Assembly: GCF_029953635.1 (NCBI RefSeq)
Contig: NZ_CP124543.1
Coordinates: 5,001,455 to 5,065,454 of the forward strand
From: Halotia branconii CENA392
Lineage (GTDB): Bacteria > Cyanobacteriota > Cyanobacteriia > Cyanobacteriales > Nostocaceae
Direction: 5' to 3'
Length of the DNA stretch: 64,000 bases
Both the position numbers and the translations under genes were made by a program. The notes below the pieces were generated by a model that was not told the DNA's origin, searched no databases, and was given only the letters and a program-made list of their open reading frames with translations. Below, in pieces: positions 34,458-43,004 of this stretch; position 1 is the stretch's first letter, and every line of letters begins with the position of its first letter.

Positions 34458-36380
34458 ATGCTCTACCCCCAGCGTTTTACCCAATTCACCAAAGAACATG
34501 CAGATACCTTAGCAGCCCTATTTTGTGGGTTTTTGTTGTTTCTTGGGTGGTTTGCTTTGCATCTAGGTTCGCTAGGCTGGGCAATGCTATTGTTACCTGC
34601 TGCTTATGTGATTGGTGGTTACGAAAGCGCCCGTGAGGGACTAACAACACTAATTAAAGAAAAGGAACTAGATGTAGATTTGTTGATGATTGTGGCAGCC
34701 CTTGGTGCAGCTGGCTTGGGTTTATGGCGCAGGGAATATCATCTTATTATTGATGGGGCAATTTTAATTCTCATCTTTGCCATTAGTGGCGCACTAGAAG
34801 GCTACGCCATGCGACGGACTGAGCGTAGTATTCGCAGTTTAATGAGTTTGACACCAGACACAGCCAGGGTTTTATTTAAAGGACAAGAAGAAATGCTGCC
34901 CATCAACCAGTTAAAGGTGGGGGATGAAATTATTGTCAAACCAGGCGAACTAATTCCTACTGATGGAGTGATTATTTCTGGTTACAGTACCCTTAATCAA
35001 GCTGCAATTACTGGTGAATCTTTACCTATAGAGAAAACTATAGGTGATGAAGTATTTGCAGGTACACTTAACGGGTACGGGGCGCTAAAACTCCAAGTAC
35101 ATAAACCAGCATCAAGTAGTTTGATTCAGCGTGTAATTCGCTTAGTAGAACAAGCACAAACCCAAGCACCACCTTCTCAAGAATTTATTGAACTGTTTGA
35201 ACGCAAGTATGCGCGAGTAATTGTAATAGCTGGGGTGTTATTGGCTATTCTGCCTCCATTTATTTGGGGCTGGGACTGGGAAACTACAATTTATCGCGCT
35301 TTAACTTTTTTAGTTGTAGCTTCTCCTTGTGCGCTGATGGCTGCAATTATGCCTACATTACTTTCGGGAATTGCTAATGGTGCAAGACAGGGGATTTTGT
35401 TTAAAAATGGGGCGCAGTTAGAAAAGATTGGCAAAGTTCAGGCGATCGCTTTTGATAAAACTGGTACTCTAACAACAGGACAGGTACAAGTATCTCAAGT
35501 AATTGCTAATAGTAATTACTCGCAAAAAAATGTATTAAAAATAGCAGCAGCTTTAGAGTCTAATTCCGAACATCCTATTGCTCAGGCTATTATCCAGGCA
35601 GCCGGTGATTTAGGCGGAATGCGGGGAATTGAAGTACAAGCTATACCTGGACAAGGAATTACAGGGATTGTCAACAACCAACAGGTGATTGTAGGGAATG
35701 TAGCTTTTGTACAACAATATGTTAGTCAGTTACCAGAAGAATTAAAAGATTTAGTCGCATCCTTGGAACGAGAAGGGAAAACCGTTGTTTGGGTAGCACA
35801 GGAAAGTAACAAAAATGAATATGAGATCGTAGGTGCGATCGCGATTGCAGATATACTACGCCCAGAGGCAGCCTCAACTATTGCGCGTCTGCGGCAGATG
35901 GGAATTGCAGAAATTATCATGATTACAGGAGACAACCAACGAACTGCTGATAGTTTTGCCCAAGCAGTGGGAATTGAGCGAGTATATGCCGAACTTTTAC
36001 CTGAAGATAAACTAGATGTGATTCGTAGTTTGCAAAAACAATATCAAACTGTGGCAATGGTAGGGGATGGCATTAATGATGCACCCGCCTTAGCTCAAGC
36101 ATCTGTAGGTATTGCAATGGGAATAACGGGTAGTGATGTCGCCTTAGAAACGGCAGACATCGTGCTAATGGCTGATAAATTAGAGAAGATTGTTGCAGCA
36201 ATCAAATTAGGTAGGCGATCGCAAGCCATAGTCAAACAAAATATAGTAGTAGCCCTAGGATTTATTATGGTACTAATCTTGGGTAACTTTCTAGGAAATG
36301 TTAACCTACCCATTGGCGTAATTGGGCATGAAGGTTCTACAGTCTTAGTTACTCTGAGTGGTTTGAGATTGCTGAAATAA
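34458..36380 (+). CDS. coaT: Cobalt-exporting P1B-4-type ATPase CoaT
   Basis: A 640-residue P-type ATPase that exports cobalt from the cytoplasm. The actuator loop has TGES, the membrane metal site is SPC (289-291) in VVASPCALMAA, the phosphorylation site is DKTGT (333-337), the hinge is GDGINDAPAL, and HEGST (624-628) lies in the last membrane helix. SPC with HEG(G/S)T marks the P1B-4 subgroup. There is no N-terminal heavy-metal-associated domain, as in this subgroup. I place the start at the ATG 34458, because the frame upstream to a TTG at 34398 runs through the promoter palindrome. coaR, encoded two genes away, is its presumed activator. Confidence 0.93.
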   Translation: MLYPQRFTQFTKEHADTLAALFCGFLLFLGWFALHLGSLGWAMLLLPAAYVIGGYESAREGLTTLIKEKELDVDLLMIVAALGAAGLGLWRREYHLIIDGAILILIFAISGALEGYAMRRTERSIRSLMSLTPDTARVLFKGQEEMLPINQLKVGDEIIVKPGELIPTDGVIISGYSTLNQAAITGESLPIEKTIGDEVFAGTLNGYGALKLQVHKPASSSLIQRVIRLVEQAQTQAPPSQEFIELFERKYARVIVIAGVLLAILPPFIWGWDWETTIYRALTFLVVASPCALMAAIMPTLLSGIANGARQGILFKNGAQLEKIGKVQAIAFDKTGTLTTGQVQVSQVIANSNYSQKNVLKIAAALESNSEHPIAQAIIQAAGDLGGMRGIEVQAIPGQGITGIVNNQQVIVGNVAFVQQYVSQLPEELKDLVASLEREGKTVVWVAQESNKNEYEIVGAIAIADILRPEAASTIARLRQMGIAEIIMITGDNQRTADSFAQAVGIERVYAELLPEDKLDVIRSLQKQYQTVAMVGDGINDAPALAQASVGIAMGITGSDVALETADIVLMADKLEKIVAAIKLGRRSQAIVKQNIVVALGFIMVLILGNFLGNVNLPIGVIGHEGSTVLVTLSGLRLLK

Positions 36381-36439
36381 AAGTATCTGGATTGTGAGGC
36401 TGCGTAAGCGTAGCCAAAAATTCCTTGCATAATTCACAA

Positions 36440-36649
36440 TTACAATAAATCTTCCTCTGATAGCTGGGCTACTTTCATCAAGGCTCTCAAGGTTCCAACT
36501 TTCAAATCTTGATTGCGGTGAACAGGAATTGACAGGATTTGTTCTGCTTCAGAGTTTTCATAAATATGATGACTACCAGTAATTCTTCGTAAAACCCAGC
36601 CTTTTTGCTCTACAATTTTACAAAGTTGCTTGCCAGAAATTGATTTCAT
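36440..36649 (-). CDS. hicA: HicA-type mRNA interferase toxin
   Basis: A 69-residue dsRBD-fold toxin. It has the family opening SGKQLCKIVEQKGWVLRR and the catalytic His in TGSHHIY (His28 or its neighbour), then an IPVHRNQDLKVGTLRAL segment. Toxic HicA cleaves mRNA until bound by HicB. The start overlaps the hicB stop (ATGA), so translation is coupled. The length is normal and the frame is intact. Confidence 0.88.
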   Translation of the reverse strand: MKSISGKQLCKIVEQKGWVLRRITGSHHIYENSEAEQILSIPVHRNQDLKVGTLRALMKVAQLSEEDLL

Positions 36650-36849
36650 ATAGCAATTTCGACAACTTGATCTGTTGACTTAACTGTACTGCGACTATTG
36701 GCAACATCAAGCCAACCTTCAATAGCATCTTTCAAATTAGCTATTACTTCTTCTATTGTTTCTCCTTCAGTAACACAGCCGGGAAGCGCGGGAACCTCTG
36801 CCCAATAGCCGCCTTCTTCTGCTGGATGAATGATTGCTTTAATTTTCAT
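36646..36849 (-). CDS. hicB: HicB-type antitoxin
   Basis: A 67-residue partial RNase-H-fold antitoxin with the family pattern AEEGGYWAEVPALPGCVTEG followed by TIEEVIANLKDAIEGWL. It is the short HicB form, without a clear C-terminal DNA-binding domain. It precedes and overlaps hicA, and the order antitoxin then toxin is the less common one seen in many cyanobacteria. It neutralises HicA by direct binding. Confidence 0.88.
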   Translation of the reverse strand: MKIKAIIHPAEEGGYWAEVPALPGCVTEGETIEEVIANLKDAIEGWLDVANSRSTVKSTDQVVEIAI

Positions 36850-37087
36850 ACATTTATTAAGCTAGTTTTTCAGAATGTGTTGATAATCATAACTTGCACA
36901 GTTTTTCACTGTAGCTGTTTAAATTAATCTTAAGCATAAGTTTAGAGAGCTTCAGTTATAGTTGCCAATCGCTACGAAAGTCATAACATACCAATTATTT
37001 AGGTTATCAGGCTGCGATCGCTCTCAAGAGCAGAAATGGTAAAGTTTGAGTAGAAACGAGTGTTGAGTTTTCTGGTATCAAAATAAA

Positions 37088-38725
37088 TTAGGTTGAAGAA
37101 CAGCGATTACTAATTTCATCATAAAATTTTGCATCGTAAGATCGTGTTTGTAACACTACTGGTGTAGTAATTCCGTAACCAAAAATGAGAGCTTGTTGGC
37201 TAGAATTGAGCTTGGACATCATAGAACGTAAGTTTTGATTGCTAGCAACATCGGTAAATATTGCATTAATATCTTCATGATTAAGAAAACCAGTAATACG
37301 AGTACCAAGCTCAGACATCACTTCTTTATCAATCCTTGAAGGATATCGCTCTACAATAAATAAAGTGATGTAGAACTTCCAAGATTGACGAATAAGAGTA
37401 TGAAAAATAGTATTACGAACTGTGTTGGAGTTTAGCAAGTGATGAGCATCTTCAATGGTTATTACTAGGCGGCGGGGTGCATCTTTCTGATTCTTTGTTT
37501 GCCAAAACTTTTCAGTTTTCTTGACATAGTAACTGTGAATGCGCCTACAAATCATATTTGCGAGCAACATATAACAGAGCATATCCGATTGAGGACTAAA
37601 TTCCACCACAACATTCTTACCTGCTTCCAACGAACGTAAAATTTGATTAATATAATTATGCAGTACAACAGTCCTCATATTTTTTAGAGAATCCAGTCGC
37701 AGTAATTTGCGCTGCAATGCCATAATTGAATCTTTGTTTCCTCGCTTCTCCTGACAAAACATCTGGATTTCATCATTAGTCATATTCAACAATTGGGTAA
37801 TCCAAGACTTGCCAAACTCCGTATACAAGATGTTAGCGTTATCCAGATTATCTTCAGATATTCCTAATTCATGACTAACTAATTTTATATCTTCTACTTC
37901 AATTTGATCGTAACTGAGATAGAACTCTTGTACATCAAGTACACTTCGGCAAAGTACAGATTCAGTATCAGTAACGTAAGTTTCTACTTCATTAGGAAAC
38001 AGATTACGCAAGCCTTTTGCTGTATTAAATTTCTGATTACGCAATGCAGTTTCCCTTCCATACTCAGAGTGGAGATCGAAAATTAAATTCACAGATGCTT
38101 GTTGGTGAATAAGACCCGATAGTAGCAATTTAGTCAGGAATGTCTTGCCCGTTCCTGAGTTACCAAACACGCCAATATTATTTTGTAAAATGCTATCTAA
38201 ATCTAAATAGATAATACTACTTGTATCAATTTCTGTTCCTATTGCAAAGCTGCGCTGATGAATATTATCTGCTCTACTAAATACAGACTGAGAATCATCA
38301 TCAATGACATTATTCTTTTCTATTTTAGGCTGTTTTTTATACTCTAATTTTTTCGATTTATCAGTTTTCCTAGATTGCCATTCTTTATCAAACTCCCTTA
38401 GATTTATTTGTTGATCTTTACTCCAAAGTCTTAAAGCAAAGTGCCAGTAGTCTTTTCCTCTTGTATGGAAGCGTCTATCTTCAAAAATATTCAAGTCTTT
38501 AAGACGATTGATAGCTTCATAAAAATGACTTTGTTGTTCAAAGTGAGCCAGATTTTGTATAGATCTTCGCTGTGTTTTAACAATTAACTTAGGTCTACTA
38601 TCCTCATCCTCCCACTTGTATTGCAACTGGAGGTCTTCGCGGTAACTCAAAACATAAGATAGCAATTCTTTTAACAAATTTCTGACTCGATATTGAACAT
38701 CTAAACTCCAGCTACTTTTTGGCAT
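37088..38725 (-). CDS. HerA-like (DUF87) ATPase/translocase
   Basis: A 545-residue protein. Residues 1-110 form an N-terminal domain that looks helical with a winged-helix flavour. Walker A GNSGTGKTFLTKLLL is in the first third and Walker B-like LVITIEDAHHL in the last third, with a C-terminal SQQALIFGYG segment typical of HerA sensors. HerA-type ATPases are DNA translocases that usually partner a NurA or other nuclease. None is beside it. A small gene runs divergently. Two palindromes lie between them. A defence role is possible but unproved. Confidence 0.75.
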   Translation of the reverse strand: MPKSSWSLDVQYRVRNLLKELLSYVLSYREDLQLQYKWEDEDSRPKLIVKTQRRSIQNLAHFEQQSHFYEAINRLKDLNIFEDRRFHTRGKDYWHFALRLWSKDQQINLREFDKEWQSRKTDKSKKLEYKKQPKIEKNNVIDDDSQSVFSRADNIHQRSFAIGTEIDTSSIIYLDLDSILQNNIGVFGNSGTGKTFLTKLLLSGLIHQQASVNLIFDLHSEYGRETALRNQKFNTAKGLRNLFPNEVETYVTDTESVLCRSVLDVQEFYLSYDQIEVEDIKLVSHELGISEDNLDNANILYTEFGKSWITQLLNMTNDEIQMFCQEKRGNKDSIMALQRKLLRLDSLKNMRTVVLHNYINQILRSLEAGKNVVVEFSPQSDMLCYMLLANMICRRIHSYYVKKTEKFWQTKNQKDAPRRLVITIEDAHHLLNSNTVRNTIFHTLIRQSWKFYITLFIVERYPSRIDKEVMSELGTRITGFLNHEDINAIFTDVASNQNLRSMMSKLNSSQQALIFGYGITTPVVLQTRSYDAKFYDEISNRCSST

Positions 38726-38753
38726 AGGTAAAGTAAAATAATTATTTTCAGAA

Positions 38754-38774
38754 AGTTTGGGAACGTCCCAAACT
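38754..38774. promoter_or_regulatory. Operator-like palindrome upstream of the HerA gene
   Basis: AGTTTGGGA-ACG-TCCCAAACT is a perfect 9-base inverted repeat with a 3-base centre, 28 bases before the HerA start. A matching half-site TTCCCAAACT lies at 38853-38862. A repressor controlling both divergent genes could bind here; this is inference. Confidence 0.55.
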
Positions 38775-38864
38775 GAAATAGATTCCTAAATTCCCTATCC
38801 TTTATTCTAAAAGACTTTAATCCTTTAGCTAATCCCCTATTCCATTAGGAAGTTCCCAAACTCT

Positions 38865-38890
38865 AACCTCAAACTATTGCTATTGAGGTT
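38865..38890 (+). promoter_or_regulatory. Hairpin covering the ribosome-binding site of the small gene
   Basis: AACCTCAA and TTGAGGTT pair perfectly around a 10-base loop. The right arm contains GAGG, the likely Shine-Dalgarno sequence of the gene starting at 38897. The fold would hide it in mRNA. Confidence 0.45.
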
Positions 38891-38896
38891 AAGTGA

Positions 38897-39175
38897 ATGA
38901 AAGTAGAAACTCAATTCTTGACTCCTACAGAGATTGGTAGAGAATTAGAAAAACTTATCAGTAAAAAAATAAGTGGGATTCAAGTCAACAGACTACTACA
39001 AGAGATCAAATTGCAGCGCAAGGTTGCTAATTTATGGGAACCCACAGTTTTAGGTCGGGAATTAAGCGTAATTCTGCCTTACATTGGTAAGAACAAGCAT
39101 TCTGGCTTTCAAGTGAAATGGAGTACTGATGTAATTGTGCTGCTTCAATACCAGATAGAGTTAGATGCCGATTAA
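38897..39175 (+). CDS. Small winged-helix-like protein, antirepressor-like
   Basis: A 92-residue protein with the pattern LTPTEIGRELEKL..KISGIQVNRLLQEIKLQ....LWEPTVLGREL. This closely resembles the helix-turn-helix module of phage antirepressors and related small DNA-binding proteins. It runs divergently from the HerA-like gene with two palindromes in between, so it may regulate that gene and itself. Functional assignment is inference. The ATG has GAGG 9 bases upstream within a hairpin. Confidence 0.6.
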   Translation: MKVETQFLTPTEIGRELEKLISKKISGIQVNRLLQEIKLQRKVANLWEPTVLGRELSVILPYIGKNKHSGFQVKWSTDVIVLLQYQIELDAD

Positions 39176-39238
39176 TGTTTCATGAATTTTTATTTTCAGG
39201 AGTAAATAAAGAAAATTTGTTTGCTCCTAACTAATGTA

Positions 39239-42200
39239 TCAAACTACAACTGCCTCTCCCATAGCCCCTTGCATTTTATGCATTGCATCAATCAAACTTT
39301 GTAATTGTTGGTCGGCTTTCATCACTGCTAAACCGCGCACTGTAACTTTACCAGGTGAGTAAACAAAACGCGTTTTGAGATGTTCTGGTAAGTTCGCTGC
39401 TAATAAATTCCAAGCAGGTTCTTCCATTGGGGTTTCTAAAATTACATGTTGTTTATTCTCTGGTTTGATGCGGCTAAATCCTAACTTTTTCGCTAATTGT
39501 TTAAGTTCCATTACCCGTAACAATTGATTAGCTGGGACAGGTAAAGTACCATAGCGATCGCTCCATTCGGCAGCAATTTGAGTTAATTCTTCTTTTGATT
39601 TCACTCCGGCTACTGCCCGGTATGCACTCATCTTTTGGTCTAAATCAGGGATGTAATCTGCGGGAATAAATGCTGTGAGGTTAAGGTCAATTTGCGTATC
39701 ATCAACTTTGGGAATTTCTTGACCGCGAATTTCCCGAATTGATTCTTCCAGCATTTCCATATACAAATCAAAACCGATCGCATCCATTTGACCAGATTGT
39801 TCTGCACCCAGCAAGTTACCCACACCCCGAATTTCCATATCGCGCATCGCTAACTGATAGCCAGAACCTAGCTGAGTAAATTCTTGAATTGCCCGTAACC
39901 TTTGTCGTGCCGCGTCAGATAATGCCCGTTGCTTGGGATAAAATAACCAAGCATGAGCTTGTATACCTGCACGTCCTACACGACCACGCAATTGATACAG
40001 TTGCGATAAACCAAAGCGGTGAGCATCTTCAATTAAAATGGTGTTGACGCGGGGAATATCTAAGCCAGATTCAATAATTGTCGTACATACCAAAATATCT
40101 GCATCGCCATTGCTGAAAGTCAGCATCGTTGATTCCAACTCGCTTTCATCCATTTGACCGTGGGCGATCGCAAATCTGCCTCCTGGTATCATTTCTCGTA
40201 GATTGGCTGTTGTCTCTTCGATGCCTTCAACTCGTGGCACAACATAAAATACCTGTCCGCCTCTGTCTAATTCTTGACGAATTGCACTGCGGATGCTTTC
40301 GGAGTTCAGCGGTGAAAGATGGGTTTTAATTGGTCTTCTGGTAGGAGGTGGGGTAGTAATCAAACTCATTTCCCGAATCCCGGATAAAGACATATATAGG
40401 GTACGGGGAATAGGAGTCGCAGAAAGGGTAAGTACATCAACTTGAGTTTTCAGGCTTTTAATTTTCTCTTTTTGGTTAACGCCAAATCGCTGTTCTTCAT
40501 CCACCACCAACAGTCCCAAATCACGAAAGGATACACCTTTGCCTAAAAGTTGGTGTGTGCCGACAACTATATCTAATTCACCGTTTGCCAATCGTTTTTG
40601 AATATTGCGGCGTTCTTCAGCACTGCGGAAGCGATTAAGTAAGCCGACGTTGACAGGGTAAGGAGCAAAGCGTTCTTTGAGGGTGTGATAGTGTTGTTGC
40701 GTGAGAATAGTTGTCGGTGCTAAAAGTGCAACTTGTTTACCAGAGGTGACAGCTTTGAAAATAGCGCGAATTGCCACTTCTGTTTTGCCAAAACCGACAT
40801 CACCGCATACCAAACGATCCATTGGGCGATCGCTTTCCATATCTCGCTTCACATCTTGCACAGCTTTTAGCTGGTCTGTTGTCGGTTGATAGGGAAAAGA
40901 ATCTTCCATTTCCTCTTGCCAAGGCATATCTGCGGGATAGGAAAAACCTTCTTGTTTGGATCTTGCAGCATAAAGTTTGAGCAAATCCACCGCCAACTTT
41001 TTGATCGCTTTGCGGACTCGGTTTTTGGTATTATCCCAAGCTTTACCAGTCATCTTGTGCAGTTCTGGGGCTTTATCGCCATTGGCGCGGAATCGGGATA
41101 AAGAACCTACTTGGTCAGCGGCGACTCTCAGTAAACCGTCAGCATACTGTACTACCAAATAATCACGGGTTTCATTGTTAATAGTTAGACTTTCTAACTT
41201 AACGAATTTACCGATACCGTGACTTCTGTGAACTACATAATCACCTGGACGCAGCTTGTTGGGGTCTACTTGCTTAGAGGTAGCTTGGCGGCGCTTGCGG
41301 ATATAGCTAGGTGTCGCTAGGGAATGTTGCCCATAAAATTCACGATCAGTAACGACTACCAAGCGGAACGTCGGTAGAATAAATCCTTCAAGTTCCGCCA
41401 GACCAGAATATTTCAGGGCGACTGGTATATGGTTGATATTTAGCTTATCAATTGCTTGATAATCACGGGGGTTGGGGATAAATTGCGCCGGACAGTCATG
41501 TTCTTGTAATAAAGAAACAGAACGGGAAGGCTGAGCAGAAATCAACCAGATCGAAAAATTGCGATCGCGTTCTTGCCTGAGTGTTTCTGCCAGCTTACCA
41601 AACTGGTGCGGTGTAACTGGTACAGACCGACTTGCTAAATTAATGCCGCTATTTTCTTCCGCCAGTTCCGATAAATATAACGTTTTAAATTTGGCAACAT
41701 CAGCCAAACATTCATCAAAAGACCGATGGATTTTTGGCAATCCACTGACAACTGACAACACTTCGACAAGCTCAGTGCATCGCTGATCACTGACAACTGA
41801 CCACTGTTCTTGTGCATTTTCTACCCAGCGATCGCTATGAGCATGACATTGTTCTGGTTCGTCAATCGCAATTAAAGTATTTTCGCTCAAATAGTCCAGT
41901 AAAGAAGCTGGTTTTTCAAAGGCTAATCCCAAAAAACGACGGCTACCTTCCAGTAACTTTGAGTTTGCGGTATTAAGTTCCAAATCAGCATCTAACTCAG
42001 CCGTTAAAGCTTGAAACTGAGGATTATTTTGCAGTTTTTCCGCAAAAATGGCGGCGAAACTAGTAGGAGTTAGAATAACTTGGTCAATTTTGTCAACAGC
42101 AGAACGTTGAGTTGCTGGATCAAACTCCCGGATTTTCTCGATTTCATCACCAAACCATTCCAGTCGTACTGGCAACTCCGATGAAACTGGGAAAATGTCA

Positions 42201-42796
42201 ACAATATCACCGCGCCGACTCCACTGTCCTTCTGTTTCCACCAAAGGCACTCGTTCATACCCCAAAGTGGTGATTTTTTCGCTGAAGGTCTTGAGGTTAA
42301 ATTCCATCCCTGGCTTCAGGGTAAAGCAAAATGGTGTAAAGGCTGCCGGAGGTGGTAGATGAGGTTGTAGCGCCCCAGCAGTAGCGACAACGGCTATTTT
42401 TGTCGTTTGTCCATTATTAGTTGTTTGTGGCAACTGACCACTAACAACTGACCACTGACTACTGACCAAATCCGCTAAAACCTGCATTTGTCCCCAAGTC
42501 ATTTCCGTTTCGGGGTCAAAAGGTTCGTAAGGAGACGCTTCGGAGGTGGGATAAAAATGTACAGTTTGCCATCCCATCATCTCCAGTTGTGCGTAAACGC
42601 GTCCGGCTTCCTCTAGAGTTGGCACTACTACAAATAAATTTTTGCCGGAATTTTGCGCTAATGCCGAAGCCACCAAACCTTTAGGTAAGCGAGAGATGCC
42701 ATTTAACCGTAAATCTTGCTGCCGATTGAGTTTAGTTAGTAATTCAGTGCTGAGTGGCGATCGCCCCAAGGCACGCACAATAGAAGAGAAGGCCAT
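39239..42796 (-). CDS. mfd: Transcription-repair coupling factor Mfd, with two in-frame repeat insertions
   Basis: A 1185-residue DNA translocase that removes stalled RNA polymerase and recruits UvrA. It has UvrB-like domains (1-470), the polymerase-interacting domain (PGDYVVHRSHGIGKF, about 520), Walker A GDVGFGKTEVA, DEEQ in LVVDEEQRFG, helicase motifs including QLRGRVGR, and a C-terminal TRCF domain. Two short insertions are not typical of Mfd: residues 112-133 (QWSVVSGQLPQTTNNGQ) and about 327-353 (QWSVVSDQ...LSVVSGL). Both are translated intergenic repeats; the same DNA words occur at 53530-53575 and in other clusters. The frame is kept, so the protein is probably functional. Confidence 0.95.
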   Translation of the reverse strand: MAFSSIVRALGRSPLSTELLTKLNRQQDLRLNGISRLPKGLVASALAQNSGKNLFVVVPTLEEAGRVYAQLEMMGWQTVHFYPTSEASPYEPFDPETEMTWGQMQVLADLVSSQWSVVSGQLPQTTNNGQTTKIAVVATAGALQPHLPPPAAFTPFCFTLKPGMEFNLKTFSEKITTLGYERVPLVETEGQWSRRGDIVDIFPVSSELPVRLEWFGDEIEKIREFDPATQRSAVDKIDQVILTPTSFAAIFAEKLQNNPQFQALTAELDADLELNTANSKLLEGSRRFLGLAFEKPASLLDYLSENTLIAIDEPEQCHAHSDRWVENAQEQWSVVSDQRCTELVEVLSVVSGLPKIHRSFDECLADVAKFKTLYLSELAEENSGINLASRSVPVTPHQFGKLAETLRQERDRNFSIWLISAQPSRSVSLLQEHDCPAQFIPNPRDYQAIDKLNINHIPVALKYSGLAELEGFILPTFRLVVVTDREFYGQHSLATPSYIRKRRQATSKQVDPNKLRPGDYVVHRSHGIGKFVKLESLTINNETRDYLVVQYADGLLRVAADQVGSLSRFRANGDKAPELHKMTGKAWDNTKNRVRKAIKKLAVDLLKLYAARSKQEGFSYPADMPWQEEMEDSFPYQPTTDQLKAVQDVKRDMESDRPMDRLVCGDVGFGKTEVAIRAIFKAVTSGKQVALLAPTTILTQQHYHTLKERFAPYPVNVGLLNRFRSAEERRNIQKRLANGELDIVVGTHQLLGKGVSFRDLGLLVVDEEQRFGVNQKEKIKSLKTQVDVLTLSATPIPRTLYMSLSGIREMSLITTPPPTRRPIKTHLSPLNSESIRSAIRQELDRGGQVFYVVPRVEGIEETTANLREMIPGGRFAIAHGQMDESELESTMLTFSNGDADILVCTTIIESGLDIPRVNTILIEDAHRFGLSQLYQLRGRVGRAGIQAHAWLFYPKQRALSDAARQRLRAIQEFTQLGSGYQLAMRDMEIRGVGNLLGAEQSGQMDAIGFDLYMEMLEESIREIRGQEIPKVDDTQIDLNLTAFIPADYIPDLDQKMSAYRAVAGVKSKEELTQIAAEWSDRYGTLPVPANQLLRVMELKQLAKKLGFSRIKPENKQHVILETPMEEPAWNLLAANLPEHLKTRFVYSPGKVTVRGLAVMKADQQLQSLIDAMHKMQGAMGEAVVV
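41737..41815. repeat. Repeat inserted in frame in mfd, site 2
   Basis: Contains CTGACAACTGACAACAC, CTTCGACAAGCTCAGTGCAT and ACTGACAACTGACCACTG. These words are shared with the intergenic repeat clusters of the window (for example 49660-49700 and 53540-53580). It encodes about 25 residues of Mfd without breaking the frame. Confidence 0.75.
42398..42476. repeat. Repeat inserted in frame in mfd, site 1
   Basis: Carries GACCACTAACAACTGACCAC followed by TGACTACTGACC. It encodes QWSVVSGQ and the following Gln/Thr/Asn-rich residues. The same word family is present downstream of cobA. Confidence 0.75.
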
Positions 42797-43004
42797 AAGT
42801 TTTGCTACAGTGGGAAGTCGTTGCCGATCAAAAAATCTAAAGACAGTTGCTATTCTCTATTTTAAAAGTGTTAACAGTTCTGTTATTAATTCTGTGGAAG
42901 AATTAAAACTACTACTTTATGCTTACTTAAGGCATTTATAGGAATACCTTTAATACGATACTAATGATTAACTCAGTTCGCTCTGATCAGCGGCAATTCT
43001 AAAT

